The notes below the pieces were generated by a model. That model was given only the letters and a program-made list of their open reading frames with translations. It made no database searches and was not told the origin of the DNA. Shown here piece by piece: positions 8,886-20,537 of a stretch of 64,000 bases of DNA. Within the stretch, counting starts at the first letter, position 1; every line of letters begins with the position of its first letter. This stretch comes from Enterococcus songbeiensis. GTDB taxonomy: Bacteria; Bacillota; Bacilli; Lactobacillales; Enterococcaceae. The stretch covers positions 62,001-126,000 of the forward strand of contig NZ_BJDS01000009.1 in NCBI RefSeq assembly GCF_005405265.1. The letters run 5' to 3'. The position numbers and the translations under genes are program-made.

Positions 8886-9071
8886 TTATCTTTTTTTTAT
8901 TATCAACAACTGTCCTGCAACAAGAATCAAAGTCACCCAAAATCCTCCAGTTACAAAATTTCTATTTATCAGATATTCTACTGTAATTCCAATTAAACTA
9001 GCCACCACGGTAACTATAAGGACACTAAGGTAAGGATGATATTCAGTATATTTTCTCCACTTTGTATACAT
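8886..9071 (-). CDS. Small membrane protein (61 aa)
   Basis: The ATG at 9069-9071 follows AGGGTGATTAAA. The product has a basic N-terminus (MYTKWRKY) and two hydrophobic segments (about residues 13-31 and 38-56), ending IIKKR. I do not recognise the family. Its position 30 bases downstream of a tiny secreted-peptide-like frame recalls peptide plus accessory/immunity pairs, but that is inference only. Confidence 0.5.
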   Translation of the reverse strand: MYTKWRKYTEYHPYLSVLIVTVVASLIGITVEYLINRNFVTGGFWVTLILVAGQLLIIKKR

Positions 9072-9101
9072 TTTAATCACCCTAACTTTCACTTTCAATA
9101 T

Positions 9102-9215
9102 TTACTTGGTTTTATATCGTGTAGCCCCGTGTCTTCCAGCACCAGGAGAAACCAGGACTAAAGCACTCATCAAACTTATACTAGCAATCATAATCTTTTT
9201 AATCAAATCTTTCAT
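9102..9215 (-). CDS. Candidate 37-aa secreted peptide
   Basis: From ATG 9213-9215 the frame reads a basic start (MKDLIKK), a hydrophobic core (IMIASISLMSALVLVSPGA) and a short polar tail (GRHGATRYKTK) before TAA. This is the layout of a signal peptide with a mature peptide of 10-15 residues. The ribosome binding site is weak, which lowers confidence. It precedes the 61-aa membrane protein on the same strand. Confidence 0.4.
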   Translation of the reverse strand: MKDLIKKIMIASISLMSALVLVSPGAGRHGATRYKTK

Positions 9216-9688
9216 AACTAATTCACTATTTCTATTTTTTTCTCAAAACAAATTTTATTTTTAATAAACGTAATAAATATTCCTATTATTTTTTTGAAAC
9301 TCAAATGCATTCTGTTAACCATCATAAACGCCATTAATCCATTCTAATCATGTTCTATTTAACATTTGCATAGCTATCATTTTTTTAATTGTACATCTAA
9401 AACAAAACACTCTCAATATTTATTAATTAACTTATTATTGATAAATTAAAAAAATAATCAATATCGCCTACTATTACTACCATTTTATTTTAATGTAGCT
9501 ATAAAATGCCACTTTATATGCTGTCATCCTAACCCCTCGCTTTCTATACCTATTCTATCGAGAAACATTTTTTCGGCAATTAGTTGCCTTCCATCCATCG
9601 GCTTTTCATTTCAGCCAATCATTTTCCTTTTCTCGTCACGGCTTTTCCCGTACACTAAAAGAAAGAGCTTTAGAAAGAAGGGATTTTA
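9216..9688. other. AT-rich intergenic region without recognisable gene
   Basis: Both strands are full of short stops. I see no hairpin with T tract, no RNA gene and no repeat. The last 100 bases, including a possible TACACT -10 near 9651, must hold the promoter of the gene at 9689. Confidence 0.5.
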
Positions 9689-10039
9689 ATGGTACAGAAG
9701 ATTCAATTAGAAAATAGTACTTTGACAGCAGAGGAAATTTTGGCGGCAGTCGGTGGGCAATTGGATTCCGTTGTTTCACTTACAAATGACCAAGGCTTGG
9801 ATGTCACGGTCTTAACTCAAGAATCATGGGAACATTTATTGTCTTTATTAGATGCAGCTCAAGCAGAAGGCTACCGAATCCAACAAGAACTTCCAGAAGA
9901 AATTCTTCGAGAAGTTGATGCCCCTGAACCGCAGCAAGCAACTGGCTGGCGAACGGATGTCCCGGAAAAACTTCATCCTGCTCCTGATTTCAAATTAGAA
10001 GCCGGCGAAATTCCTACAAGTGATGATATTTTAGACTGA
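9689..10039 (+). CDS. Small acidic protein with Phd/YefM-like N-terminus
   Basis: A 116-residue acidic protein. Residues about 10-60 (TAEEILAAVGGQLDSVVSLTNDQGLDVTVLTQESWEHL) resemble the Phd/YefM antitoxin pattern, in which a helix is followed by a strand-turn-strand and a V-L-x-x-x-x-W/Y-E step. The C-terminal half is rich in Pro, Glu and Asp and is not a recognised toxin-binding tail. No toxin gene is next to it. The ATG follows AGAAGGGATTTTA. It has its own terminator, shared with the convergent histidine kinase gene. The Phd link is tentative; hypothetical protein is the safe name. Confidence 0.65.
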   Translation: MVQKIQLENSTLTAEEILAAVGGQLDSVVSLTNDQGLDVTVLTQESWEHLLSLLDAAQAEGYRIQQELPEEILREVDAPEPQQATGWRTDVPEKLHPAPDFKLEAGEIPTSDDILD

Positions 10040-10047
10040 TCTCAAAG

Positions 10048-10100
10048 CAAAAAGCAGTAAAACTCGTTCTCATTGTTGAACGGATTTTACTGCTTTTTAT
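10048..10100. terminator. Bidirectional terminator between the Phd-like gene and the kinase operon
   Basis: AAAAGCAGTAAAA (10050-10062) pairs with TTTTACTGCTTTT (10085-10097), with A and T tracts on either side. It overlaps the stop of the histidine kinase gene. Confidence 0.85.
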
Positions 10101-10993
10101 CTGATTTTTGGAAAGGATAAATGTAAACAAAAGAAATTATCCTTCATTTCAGCGGTCATTTTTCCGCCCATTTTTTCTGTCATGGTTTTGGCAATCGTTA
10201 AACCTAACCCACTGGCGGCATTGGTTCGACTAGCGTTTCCTGTATAAAAGCGATCAAACACTCGTTGAACATCCAGCGAAGAATCCTTCAAATCATTTTC
10301 AATTCGTAAAAGAACCTGCTCCTCCACCGTTACCGAAATAACAATTTGCTTTTTCGCATAGCGCAGACTGTTTTGAATGATATTTTGTACAACACGCGTG
10401 TACAGTAGCGGATCACCTAAAATCCACGTTTCCGGCACATCCTCTGGAAACTGTACCACCAACTGACCTTCCACAAATTGTTCATAATAACTAATAAATA
10501 ATTCTTCCAATAGCTGATAGCTGGAAAACCGCACTTGTTGGATTGGCTGTTGGTCCAATTCGATTCTTGCTAATTCATAAAAATGTTCATTCATTTCAAT
10601 CAACCGGTCGACCGATTTGCGAATATTTTGCAAATAGTGCTGCCGTTTTTGCGGATCAATTTCTTTTTCCATCAGTTGTGTGTAACCACTGATGGCTGTC
10701 AACGGGGTTCGCAAATCATGAGACAAACCCGTGATTGCTTGTTGCAAATTATTTTCCAATTGTTTGCTATGAATACTTTGTTCTTCATAATAAGACACTA
10801 ATTGATTGATAGACTCGACAAGCTGCACCAATTCTTTTTCGTGAAAATCGACCGCCACTCGACCGCCATGGGAAGCATGTTCCGGCAGCTTCTTGATTTT
10901 TTGCCGCAAACGTCGCAGTTCTCGTTTAAGACTGTAAAGATAGCTCCCGCCTAGCAGTAAAAAGATTCCAATGATACTTGCTATTCCCCACAT
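10097..10993 (-). CDS. Sensor histidine kinase
   Basis: A 298-residue kinase. One N-terminal membrane segment (about residues 3-21) is followed by a coiled region, the dimerisation/phosphorylation box GLSHDLRTPLTA with His at about 92, and an HATPase domain (N box IIQNSLRYAKK, G box SGLGLTIAKTM). With no extracellular loop, it probably senses through the membrane or through the neighbouring ABC transporter. It starts 12 bases after the response regulator gene and is the last gene of a four-gene operon. The kinase phosphorylates that regulator. Confidence 0.9.
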   Translation of the reverse strand: MWGIASIIGIFLLLGGSYLYSLKRELRRLRQKIKKLPEHASHGGRVAVDFHEKELVQLVESINQLVSYYEEQSIHSKQLENNLQQAITGLSHDLRTPLTAISGYTQLMEKEIDPQKRQHYLQNIRKSVDRLIEMNEHFYELARIELDQQPIQQVRFSSYQLLEELFISYYEQFVEGQLVVQFPEDVPETWILGDPLLYTRVVQNIIQNSLRYAKKQIVISVTVEEQVLLRIENDLKDSSLDVQRVFDRFYTGNASRTNAASGLGLTIAKTMTEKMGGKMTAEMKDNFFCLHLSFPKIR

Positions 10994-11005
10994 CTCACTG
11001 ACTCC

Positions 11006-11665
11006 TTAATCAAATTTAAAGCCTACGCCCCAAACCGTTTTGATATATTCTGCGCCAGCTTGATGCAGCTTTCCTCGTAGATTGCTGATATGCACATTGA
11101 TGGTTTTTTCGCCGGCAAGAAAAGGTTCCTGCCAGACAGTTTCATAAATGTTGCTGCGACTGAATACCTTTTTGGGAAACTGTAAAAAGAGCAGTAAAAT
11201 TGCATATTCTCTAGCAGTCAAATGCAAAACAACCTCTTTTACTCGGACTTCCCTCGTCTCCAAATTAATGGAAAGCTCTTGATAATGTAACATCTGCCCC
11301 TTCGTTTCCTTCGTCGCATGCCGTAACTGAATTTGGATTCGTGCCAATAGTTCGTATAAATCAAACGGTTTGACCAAATAATCATCGGCTCCAGCTTTCA
11401 GCAGGGCAACTTTTTCTGTTAAGTCATTTTTTGCGGAAATTACGATGACTGGCAAAGAGGACTGCTGACGAATCCATGCCAACACCTCTTCCCCATTTAA
11501 TCCCGGCAACATCAGATCCAGTAAAACCAAATCAAAATTTCCCTGCTGAAAACGTAATTGACCCTCCGTTCCAGAATAGGCACTGGTCACTTCATAATCA
11601 GCCAGCAATTCTTTGAGTATCGTTTGAATTTCTGCATCATCTTCCACCAATAAAATCTTGGTCAT
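11006..11665 (-). CDS. OmpR-family response regulator
   Basis: A 219-residue regulator: receiver domain with acidic pair EDD (residues 8-10), phospho-acceptor Asp50 in LVLLDLMLPG and Lys in LVKPFD, then a winged-helix DNA-binding domain (LTAREYAILL, NVHISNLRGKL). It would control the upstream ABC transporter genes in response to the kinase. It lies 8 bases downstream of the permease gene. Confidence 0.92.
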   Translation of the reverse strand: MTKILLVEDDAEIQTILKELLADYEVTSAYSGTEGQLRFQQGNFDLVLLDLMLPGLNGEEVLAWIRQQSSLPVIVISAKNDLTEKVALLKAGADDYLVKPFDLYELLARIQIQLRHATKETKGQMLHYQELSINLETREVRVKEVVLHLTAREYAILLLFLQFPKKVFSRSNIYETVWQEPFLAGEKTINVHISNLRGKLHQAGAEYIKTVWGVGFKFD

Positions 11666-11673
11666 CTGCTCAC

Positions 11674-12453
11674 CTACTTGATATCTGATCGTTTAAAAAA
11701 GAAAATCCCTATTCCTGATGATACCACAATCGTGAACAAACTAACGAAAATCAACCATGGAAACCGAGCAATTTCTGCCGGTTGTGTAAAGCTGGAATAA
11801 AATAGAAAGGTTCCAGTGATCCAATCCAGTAAAAATTGAGTAGCCGGACTTCGTTGCAACAAAGAAGGCAAAAAAATGATTCCCAAAATATACAGCCAAT
11901 TCCAAATCAAGGAAATGCCGATGTTCTTCGTAATAAAAGAAATCATGACAAAAACTGCGACATTTGCCAGTATCAGCAAATAAATCGTTAAAAAGACATT
12001 GATGCCATAAAGAAAATAGTTATCGATTCCTTCCATCGAACCAAAACCAAAGAAAATTGTAAAACAGATCACCTCTAAAACCGTCAATACGACACAAGCA
12101 ATCAACGTCACACCAGCCAACGTCACACCCTTTGCAAAATAAAAATGACTGCGGCTGCGACCAATCGATAACGCATTACGGATTGTTCCCTGCTGAAATT
12201 CTTCATTAACAAAAAAACTAACCAACGCGGCAAGAATAAACAAAACAATCTCACTGTTTTTTGCTACGCCAAGCACACCGGATGCACCATTCGTTACTAA
12301 ATCCTTTACTGGTTCCAATACGACACCATATCGGGTTTCCACCCAACTATTGATTACTTGAAATATCGGAATAAACACAAAAAGTCCAAGAACCAACCAT
12401 AATTTTCGACTTTTCAATAGTTTTAATTTATCGGCTCGAAGTAAGTTTGTCAT
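11674..12453 (-). CDS. ABC-2 type transporter permease
   Basis: A 259-residue membrane protein with about six hydrophobic segments, of the BcrB/NatB-like type. The first cytoplasmic stretch (RADKLKLLKSRKLW) and FFVNEEFQQGTIRNAL are common in bacteriocin- or bacitracin-resistance permeases. It pairs with the ATPase encoded just upstream: its start overlaps the ATPase gene by 26 bases, which implies translational coupling. The cargo is unknown; antimicrobial peptide export or protection is a guess from the context with a two-component system. Confidence 0.85.
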   Translation of the reverse strand: MTNLLRADKLKLLKSRKLWLVLGLFVFIPIFQVINSWVETRYGVVLEPVKDLVTNGASGVLGVAKNSEIVLFILAALVSFFVNEEFQQGTIRNALSIGRSRSHFYFAKGVTLAGVTLIACVVLTVLEVICFTIFFGFGSMEGIDNYFLYGINVFLTIYLLILANVAVFVMISFITKNIGISLIWNWLYILGIIFLPSLLQRSPATQFLLDWITGTFLFYSSFTQPAEIARFPWLIFVSLFTIVVSSGIGIFFFKRSDIK

Positions 12454-13363
12454 GTTCGTTTCCCTCCGTAAGTTCCAAGAAATAAGTTTCCAGATTTTGA
12501 CGGGTCACCCCGATGCGTGTGACCGGTATATCAGCCAACACCAGAAGTCGATTGAGCTGTGCTACCCGATCATTTTGTTGATAAATATGGATTGTCTTTT
12601 GATCCACCACTTTATACGCAGTGATTTTTTGTGCATCCAAAACCACCAGCGCCTTTTGAACAACTGGCGTTTCCAACTCGATGTACTGCCGACTTTCTTG
12701 CTGTAATTCTTCCTTTGTCAATTCTTTGATCAGTCGTCCTTTGTGTAAAATTCCATAATCTGTGGCAATTTCTGCCAACTCATTCAACAGATGGCTGGAA
12801 AGTAGGACGGTAATGCCTTTTTCGGTCACTAACTGCTGAATGATTTCTCGAATCTCAACGATTCCGGATGGGTCCAACCCGTTTGTCGGTTCATCTAAAA
12901 TCAAAAATTCCGGATTTGTAATCAATGCCATTGCAATTGCCAAACGTTGCCGCATCCCTAAAGAAAAATTTTTCACTTTCTTTTTACCAGTATTTTGAAG
13001 ATGCAGTAGCGTCAGTAAGTCAGAAATCTGACTTACTCCGACCCCGCCATTTGCTGCCTGTACTTGCAAATTTTCCATAGCGGTCAATTCTGGATACAGG
13101 GCGGGCGATTCAATGGATTGTCCCATTTGACGGCGTGCCTGTTGCAACCCTTGCTTGTCGGTTCGTCCAAACAATTCGATTTCCCCTTCATCAATCGCAA
13201 TCAGGTCCATGATTGCCCGCATAAAAGTGGATTTCCCGGCGCCATTTTCGCCGATCAAGCCGTAGATTGCACCGCGTTTGATTGCAATGGACACATTATC
13301 CAATGCTTTGATCCCTTGATATTTCTTAGTAATATTGGTTGTTTTCAATACCAATTCCTGCAT
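12428..13363 (-). CDS. ABC transporter ATP-binding protein (BcrA-like)
   Basis: A 311-residue ATPase. Walker A GENGAGKST, Q-loop region MGQSIESPALYP, signature NFSLGMRQRLAIAMAL, Walker B FLILDEPTNGLDP and the H-loop LLSSHLLNELAE are all intact, and a C-terminal extension of about 90 residues follows as in BcrA/drug-exporter ATPases. I chose ATG at 13361-13363, 11 bases after AGGAG; a GTG four codons earlier overlaps the ribosome binding site. It heads the operon ATPase-permease-regulator-kinase. Confidence 0.9.
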   Translation of the reverse strand: MQELVLKTTNITKKYQGIKALDNVSIAIKRGAIYGLIGENGAGKSTFMRAIMDLIAIDEGEIELFGRTDKQGLQQARRQMGQSIESPALYPELTAMENLQVQAANGGVGVSQISDLLTLLHLQNTGKKKVKNFSLGMRQRLAIAMALITNPEFLILDEPTNGLDPSGIVEIREIIQQLVTEKGITVLLSSHLLNELAEIATDYGILHKGRLIKELTKEELQQESRQYIELETPVVQKALVVLDAQKITAYKVVDQKTIHIYQQNDRVAQLNRLLVLADIPVTRIGVTRQNLETYFLELTEGNEHDKLTSSR

Positions 13364-13439
13364 AGATTTCTTCACTCCTTTTTTTGTAGTTTATCGAAGA
13401 AGCATAAAGAAACCGGCTAAAAAAGATAAAAAAAGTATA

Positions 13440-13476
13440 AAGAAAACGCCGGAATTTTTCTCCGACGTTTTCTTGA
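13440..13476 (-). terminator. Terminator of the aldo/keto reductase gene
   Basis: On the minus strand AAGAAAACGTCGGAG pairs with the CTCCGGCGTTTTCTT-like complement across a short loop, followed by a T-rich run reaching towards the ABC operon promoter. Confidence 0.8.
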
Positions 13477-13489
13477 GTATCTTTCCTGT

Positions 13490-14338
13490 TTAAAATGTCG
13501 CTTCATCTGGATTTTTTGCCAATCCAGCGACGCCATGCAGACCATCGATTAATTTTACATCTTCTGCCGTTAATTCAAAATCAAACAATTCGGTGTTTTC
13601 TTTGATTCGTTCATCATGAACTGATTTTGGCAGTGGTAAGAAACCGTGTTGCAAACTCCAACGCAAGACAACTTGTGCAACTGTCTTATTGTATTTATCT
13701 GCAACTTCTTTCAATTCAGGAACATCAAAAATTTTCCCAGTTCCCAGTGGACTGTATGCTTCACTCAAAATATCGTGGGCATCATTGTAAGCCACTACTT
13801 CGGGTTGTAAATCGCTTGGGTTCAAGAAAATTTGGTTAACAACTGGTTTGATTTTTGCGGTTTTCAACAACGCATCCAAATGGTGAGGACGGAAATTAGA
13901 AACACCGATGGCACGGATTTTACCCGCTTCCACAGCTTCTTCCATTGCCCGCCATGCCTCTGCATTGGCTTGTTCCCAATTTTCGCGAAAATCAATTGGA
14001 TTAGGCCAGTGGATCAAATATAAATCTAAGTAGTCCACCCCTAATTTTGTTAGAGAATCTTCAATCGCTTGTTTTGCCAACGCATAAGAATGATGTTTGT
14101 TCCATAATTTTGTTGTAATAAATAGTTCTTCTCTAGGAACTCCGCTGGCCTTGATGCCTTTGCCCACGGATTCTTCATTACCATATGCTGCCGCTGTATC
14201 AATGTGACGATACCCAGCTTTCAAAGCGGCTAAAACGGATTCTTCTGCTACTTCACCAGAAGGTGTTTGCCATGTCCCAAAACCGACAACGGGAATTTCC
14301 ACACCGTTTGCTAATTTGTACGTATCTTTTAAACTCAT
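13490..14338 (-). CDS. Aldo/keto reductase (2,5-diketo-D-gluconate reductase type)
   Basis: A 282-residue NADPH-dependent reductase of the AKR5 group. The signatures are complete: GYRHIDTAAAYGNEESVG (Asp and Tyr of the catalytic tetrad), TTKLWNKHH (Lys), YLDLYLIHWP (His), AIGVSNF, and the late PLPKSVHDERIKEN cofactor site. It reduces small aldehydes or ketones such as methylglyoxal; the physiological substrate is not evident. The ATG follows GAGGAGGACACAATTTT. Monocistronic, lying between the ABC operon and the beta-glucoside genes. Confidence 0.92.
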   Translation of the reverse strand: MSLKDTYKLANGVEIPVVGFGTWQTPSGEVAEESVLAALKAGYRHIDTAAAYGNEESVGKGIKASGVPREELFITTKLWNKHHSYALAKQAIEDSLTKLGVDYLDLYLIHWPNPIDFRENWEQANAEAWRAMEEAVEAGKIRAIGVSNFRPHHLDALLKTAKIKPVVNQIFLNPSDLQPEVVAYNDAHDILSEAYSPLGTGKIFDVPELKEVADKYNKTVAQVVLRWSLQHGFLPLPKSVHDERIKENTELFDFELTAEDVKLIDGLHGVAGLAKNPDEATF

Positions 14339-14412
14339 AAAATTGTGTCCTCCTCGTTCAATCGTTACTCTTTAACCTTACTCTATTTTACTATTTTTGT
14401 CAGAAAACTTGC

Positions 14413-14443
14413 ACTAAAAAAGGAGCAGCCGCTAAACTGCTCC
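14413..14443 (-). terminator. Terminator after the GH1 gene
   Basis: GGAGCAG (14422-14428) and CTGCTCC (14437-14443) form a tight stem; on the minus strand six T residues follow. Confidence 0.85.
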
Positions 14444-14449
14444 ATCATT

Positions 14450-15886
<1,437 letters not shown>

Positions 15887-15904
15887 TCAAAATCCTCCTT
15901 GTTT

Positions 15905-17311
15905 TTACTTCGTTTTATTATTTGCCACCACGGGTTCTTCATCTAGCTGCCGTGCGATTTTGTCTTGAACCGTAATGCCGTCAGCTTCCAATTTTTCGAT
16001 TGCTTCCGCAAATTGCGGCAAATGTGCTTTATGCGCAATAAATAGTTCATCCATCACTCGTTTTGCCGTTTCTCCCGAACGAACCAATGGATTGATTGTG
16101 AATGCTTGCAATGCCGTCCCATAGTCTCCCGTCACTGCGGCTTCAATCGTCACCAGTTCCATATTCTTCATTAACTGCAACCAACCTCGTTCTGCTGGCG
16201 GCAAAGAACCAAAGGCAACGTTTCTCGCACCTTGTCCTCCTACATAAGCCGTCACTTCAACTACACAATCTGCCGGTAAATCAGGAATTGCGCCATCATT
16301 TTTTGTTGACACGACAATTTGGGTCTCTTTGTTTCCATAAATAGATGCGATGGTTTCACAAGCTGCATCTGAATAATAGGCGCCTCCGCGTTTTTGCAGT
16401 TGCTCTGGTTTATGATCTAAATTCGGGTCTTTATAAAGTTCAAAAAGTTCTGCTTCGGTCTCTTTCACCTGTTGCGCCCGAGTACCGATCGTTTGATATT
16501 CCTCTAAAGCATGAGCCAGCATTTCTTCTTCTCGATAATAATAACGATGGTACCCACAAGGAATCATTTCCATCTGTAGCAATTGTTCTTTAAAAAATGG
16601 AATATCAAAAATATTTTTTGGCAGTCCATTGTCTTCTGCATAAAGCTGATCGATTAATTGTTTTGTTAAATCATTGCCTTTTTTATCCGCCACTTTATGC
16701 CAATGGAAATGATTCAATCCAGCAAACTTATAAATCAACTCTTCTTTTGGCTGCTTTAACATTTCCGGTTCCGTCATCATTGCCATCACCGGCACGTTAC
16801 ACAACCCGATCACTCGCTCCCATTTTCCGTAGCGCACAACTGCTTCTGTGACCATCCCGCTAGGATTGGCAAAATTAATCAACCAGGCATTCGGACAAAG
16901 ACGTTTCATGTCTTCGACGATTTCTAAAATCACCGGAATTGTACGAAAAGCTTTGAACATTCCCCCAGCACCGTTTGTTTCTTGACCGATCATGCCGTAA
17001 TAAGCCGGAATACGTTCGTCTTTTACTCGGGCATCCAACTGCCCCACCCGAAATTGTGTCGTAACAAAATCCGCATCTTTTAATGCTTCTTCTCGATTCA
17101 ACGTGCAGTAAATAGTGACATCATAAGGAGAAGCATCCCACATACGTTGCGCCATTTCACCGACGATTGCTAATTTTTCTCGTCCTGCTTCAACATCCAC
17201 CAGCCAAATTTCACGAATCGGTAGTTCTTCATATCGCTTAATAAAGCCTTCCATTAATTCCGGGGTATAGCTGCTACCGCCGCCAATCGTTGCAATTTTG
17301 ATTCCAGTCAT
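15905..17311 (-). CDS. GH4 6-phospho-beta-glucosidase
   Basis: A 468-residue GH4 enzyme of the LicH/CelF type. The N-terminal NAD-binding GGGSSYTPEL, the metal-site CNVP motif in the middle and the NHFHW segment are typical; catalysis uses NAD+ and Mn2+ through an oxidation-elimination route. With the GH1 partner it would open a different set of phospho-beta-glucosides, such as cellobiose-6-phosphate. It is the first gene of a two-gene operon divergent from the RpiR-type regulator, and the shared intergenic region is full of TGTAAAT/ATTTACA operator half-sites. Confidence 0.92.
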   Translation of the reverse strand: MTGIKIATIGGGSSYTPELMEGFIKRYEELPIREIWLVDVEAGREKLAIVGEMAQRMWDASPYDVTIYCTLNREEALKDADFVTTQFRVGQLDARVKDERIPAYYGMIGQETNGAGGMFKAFRTIPVILEIVEDMKRLCPNAWLINFANPSGMVTEAVVRYGKWERVIGLCNVPVMAMMTEPEMLKQPKEELIYKFAGLNHFHWHKVADKKGNDLTKQLIDQLYAEDNGLPKNIFDIPFFKEQLLQMEMIPCGYHRYYYREEEMLAHALEEYQTIGTRAQQVKETEAELFELYKDPNLDHKPEQLQKRGGAYYSDAACETIASIYGNKETQIVVSTKNDGAIPDLPADCVVEVTAYVGGQGARNVAFGSLPPAERGWLQLMKNMELVTIEAAVTGDYGTALQAFTINPLVRSGETAKRVMDELFIAHKAHLPQFAEAIEKLEADGITVQDKIARQLDEEPVVANNKTK

Positions 17312-17331
17312 TCCATCGCCTCCGTTGAATT

Positions 17332-17522
17332 ATTTACATTTTTATTATCTCGTTTGTAAATCCCTAAAACAAGATTAAACCGCTTTTATCAAAACCAATT
17401 TACATATTTTCGTTTCTTTTCGTAAAATTATGTAAATACGATTTACAAATTACAAAAAAATTTTGCTAGCACTTTAAAATACGCTATGATAGATTTACAT
17501 AAATTAATTATTATTTGTAAAA
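17332..17522. promoter_or_regulatory. Divergent promoter region with repeated TGTAAAT/ATTTACA operators
   Basis: A perfect 7-bp inverted repeat TGTAAAT-ACG-ATTTACA sits at 17431-17447. Further copies of the half-site occur near 17332, 17361, 17397, 17491 and 17516. The regulator gene promoter is TTGCTA (17463-17468) and TATGAT (17485-17490), 16 bases apart, so several sites overlap or flank it. The likely binder is the adjacent RpiR-family protein, which would control both itself and the GH4-GH1 operon. Confidence 0.6.
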
Positions 17523-17534
17523 AGGAGTGAAGAG

Positions 17535-18449
17535 ATGCTAGTCAGTGAAAAGATAAAGCAAACGGATTTTTCTACCGCAGAATCGGCAGTGATTACCTAT
17601 ATTTTGAACCATTCCGAAAATTTGGCCGATAAGACCATCAAAGAAATTGCACAAGCAACCTTCGTTCATCCTTCTACCCTAATTCGAATCGCAAAAAAAT
17701 TAGGTTTTACCGGTTGGATTGAGTTGCGGGATGTCTACTTGACGGAACAAAATTATTTGCAGCAGCATTTTACAAAAGTAGATGCAAACTTGCCTTTTTC
17801 CGCAACAGATGGGCTTTTGACGATTGCCAATAAACTAGCAGTCTTAGAAAAAACAACGATTGATGACACTCTGAGTTTATTGACTCACGATGAACTGCAG
17901 CAGGCCAAACAATTTTTATTAAAAGCTACCACCATAAAAATTTTTGCCAGCAACGCCAATACACTGATCTCACAGGATTTCGCGTTAAAAATGAAACGCA
18001 TCAAAAAAGAAGTCTCGATCGTCACTACTTTTGGTGAAGCTGCCTATGAAGCCTACAATTGTTCCAGCGACACGTGCGCTATTTTGATCTCTTATACCGG
18101 TGAAAACCAAATGACCTTGCAAATCGCTGATTTACTAAAGAAAAACCACGTTCCGATCATTGCTTTAACGAGTATCGGAAATAATTCCCTGACAAAAATC
18201 AGTGATACAGCTTTGCATTTAACCACTCGGGAACGTCTTTATTCTAAAATAGGTAATTTTACCATCAACACTTCCATTTGTTACTTGTTAGATGTGCTGT
18301 ACAGTTGTATTTTTGCCGAAAATTATCAGCAAAATCTTCAGCATTTGGTTCAAATCGGTCAAGCCATCGACAAACGACCAATCTCTTCTACCGTTATGCA
18401 GGAAAAACCGTTGGACTCTTTGATTCATGATTCTTTTTTGCCCAATTGA
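17535..18449 (+). CDS. RpiR/MurR-family transcriptional regulator
   Basis: A 304-residue regulator: N-terminal HTH_6 domain (residues about 1-75, with IAQATFVHPSTLIRIAKKLGF as recognition unit) and C-terminal SIS domain (about 125-255, FASNANTLISQDF and ILISYTGEN) that binds a sugar phosphate. Context says it senses a beta-glucoside phosphate or glucose-6-phosphate and regulates the divergent GH4-GH1 operon. The ATG follows AAAGGAGTGAAGAG. It is convergent with the PTS gene across a shared terminator. Confidence 0.9.
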   Translation: MLVSEKIKQTDFSTAESAVITYILNHSENLADKTIKEIAQATFVHPSTLIRIAKKLGFTGWIELRDVYLTEQNYLQQHFTKVDANLPFSATDGLLTIANKLAVLEKTTIDDTLSLLTHDELQQAKQFLLKATTIKIFASNANTLISQDFALKMKRIKKEVSIVTTFGEAAYEAYNCSSDTCAILISYTGENQMTLQIADLLKKNHVPIIALTSIGNNSLTKISDTALHLTTRERLYSKIGNFTINTSICYLLDVLYSCIFAENYQQNLQHLVQIGQAIDKRPISSTVMQEKPLDSLIHDSFLPN

Positions 18450-18458
18450 CAATAAAAC

Positions 18459-18497
18459 AAACGGTCTCAAAAGATTTTTTCTTGAGAGACCGTTTAG
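18459..18497. terminator. Bidirectional terminator between rpiR-type gene and PTS gene
   Basis: AAACGGTCTCAA and TTGAGAGACCGTTT pair around an 11-base T-rich loop; it serves both convergent genes. Confidence 0.82.
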
Positions 18498-18504
18498 AAA
18501 TCCA

Positions 18505-20457
<1,953 letters not shown>

Positions 20458-20537
20458 AAAACGAAGCTTTTCCTGAAGCTTCATAGGCAGATGGGCTCTG
20501 CATTTTTGTTCAACAATCCTCCTTAAATTTTTTATTC

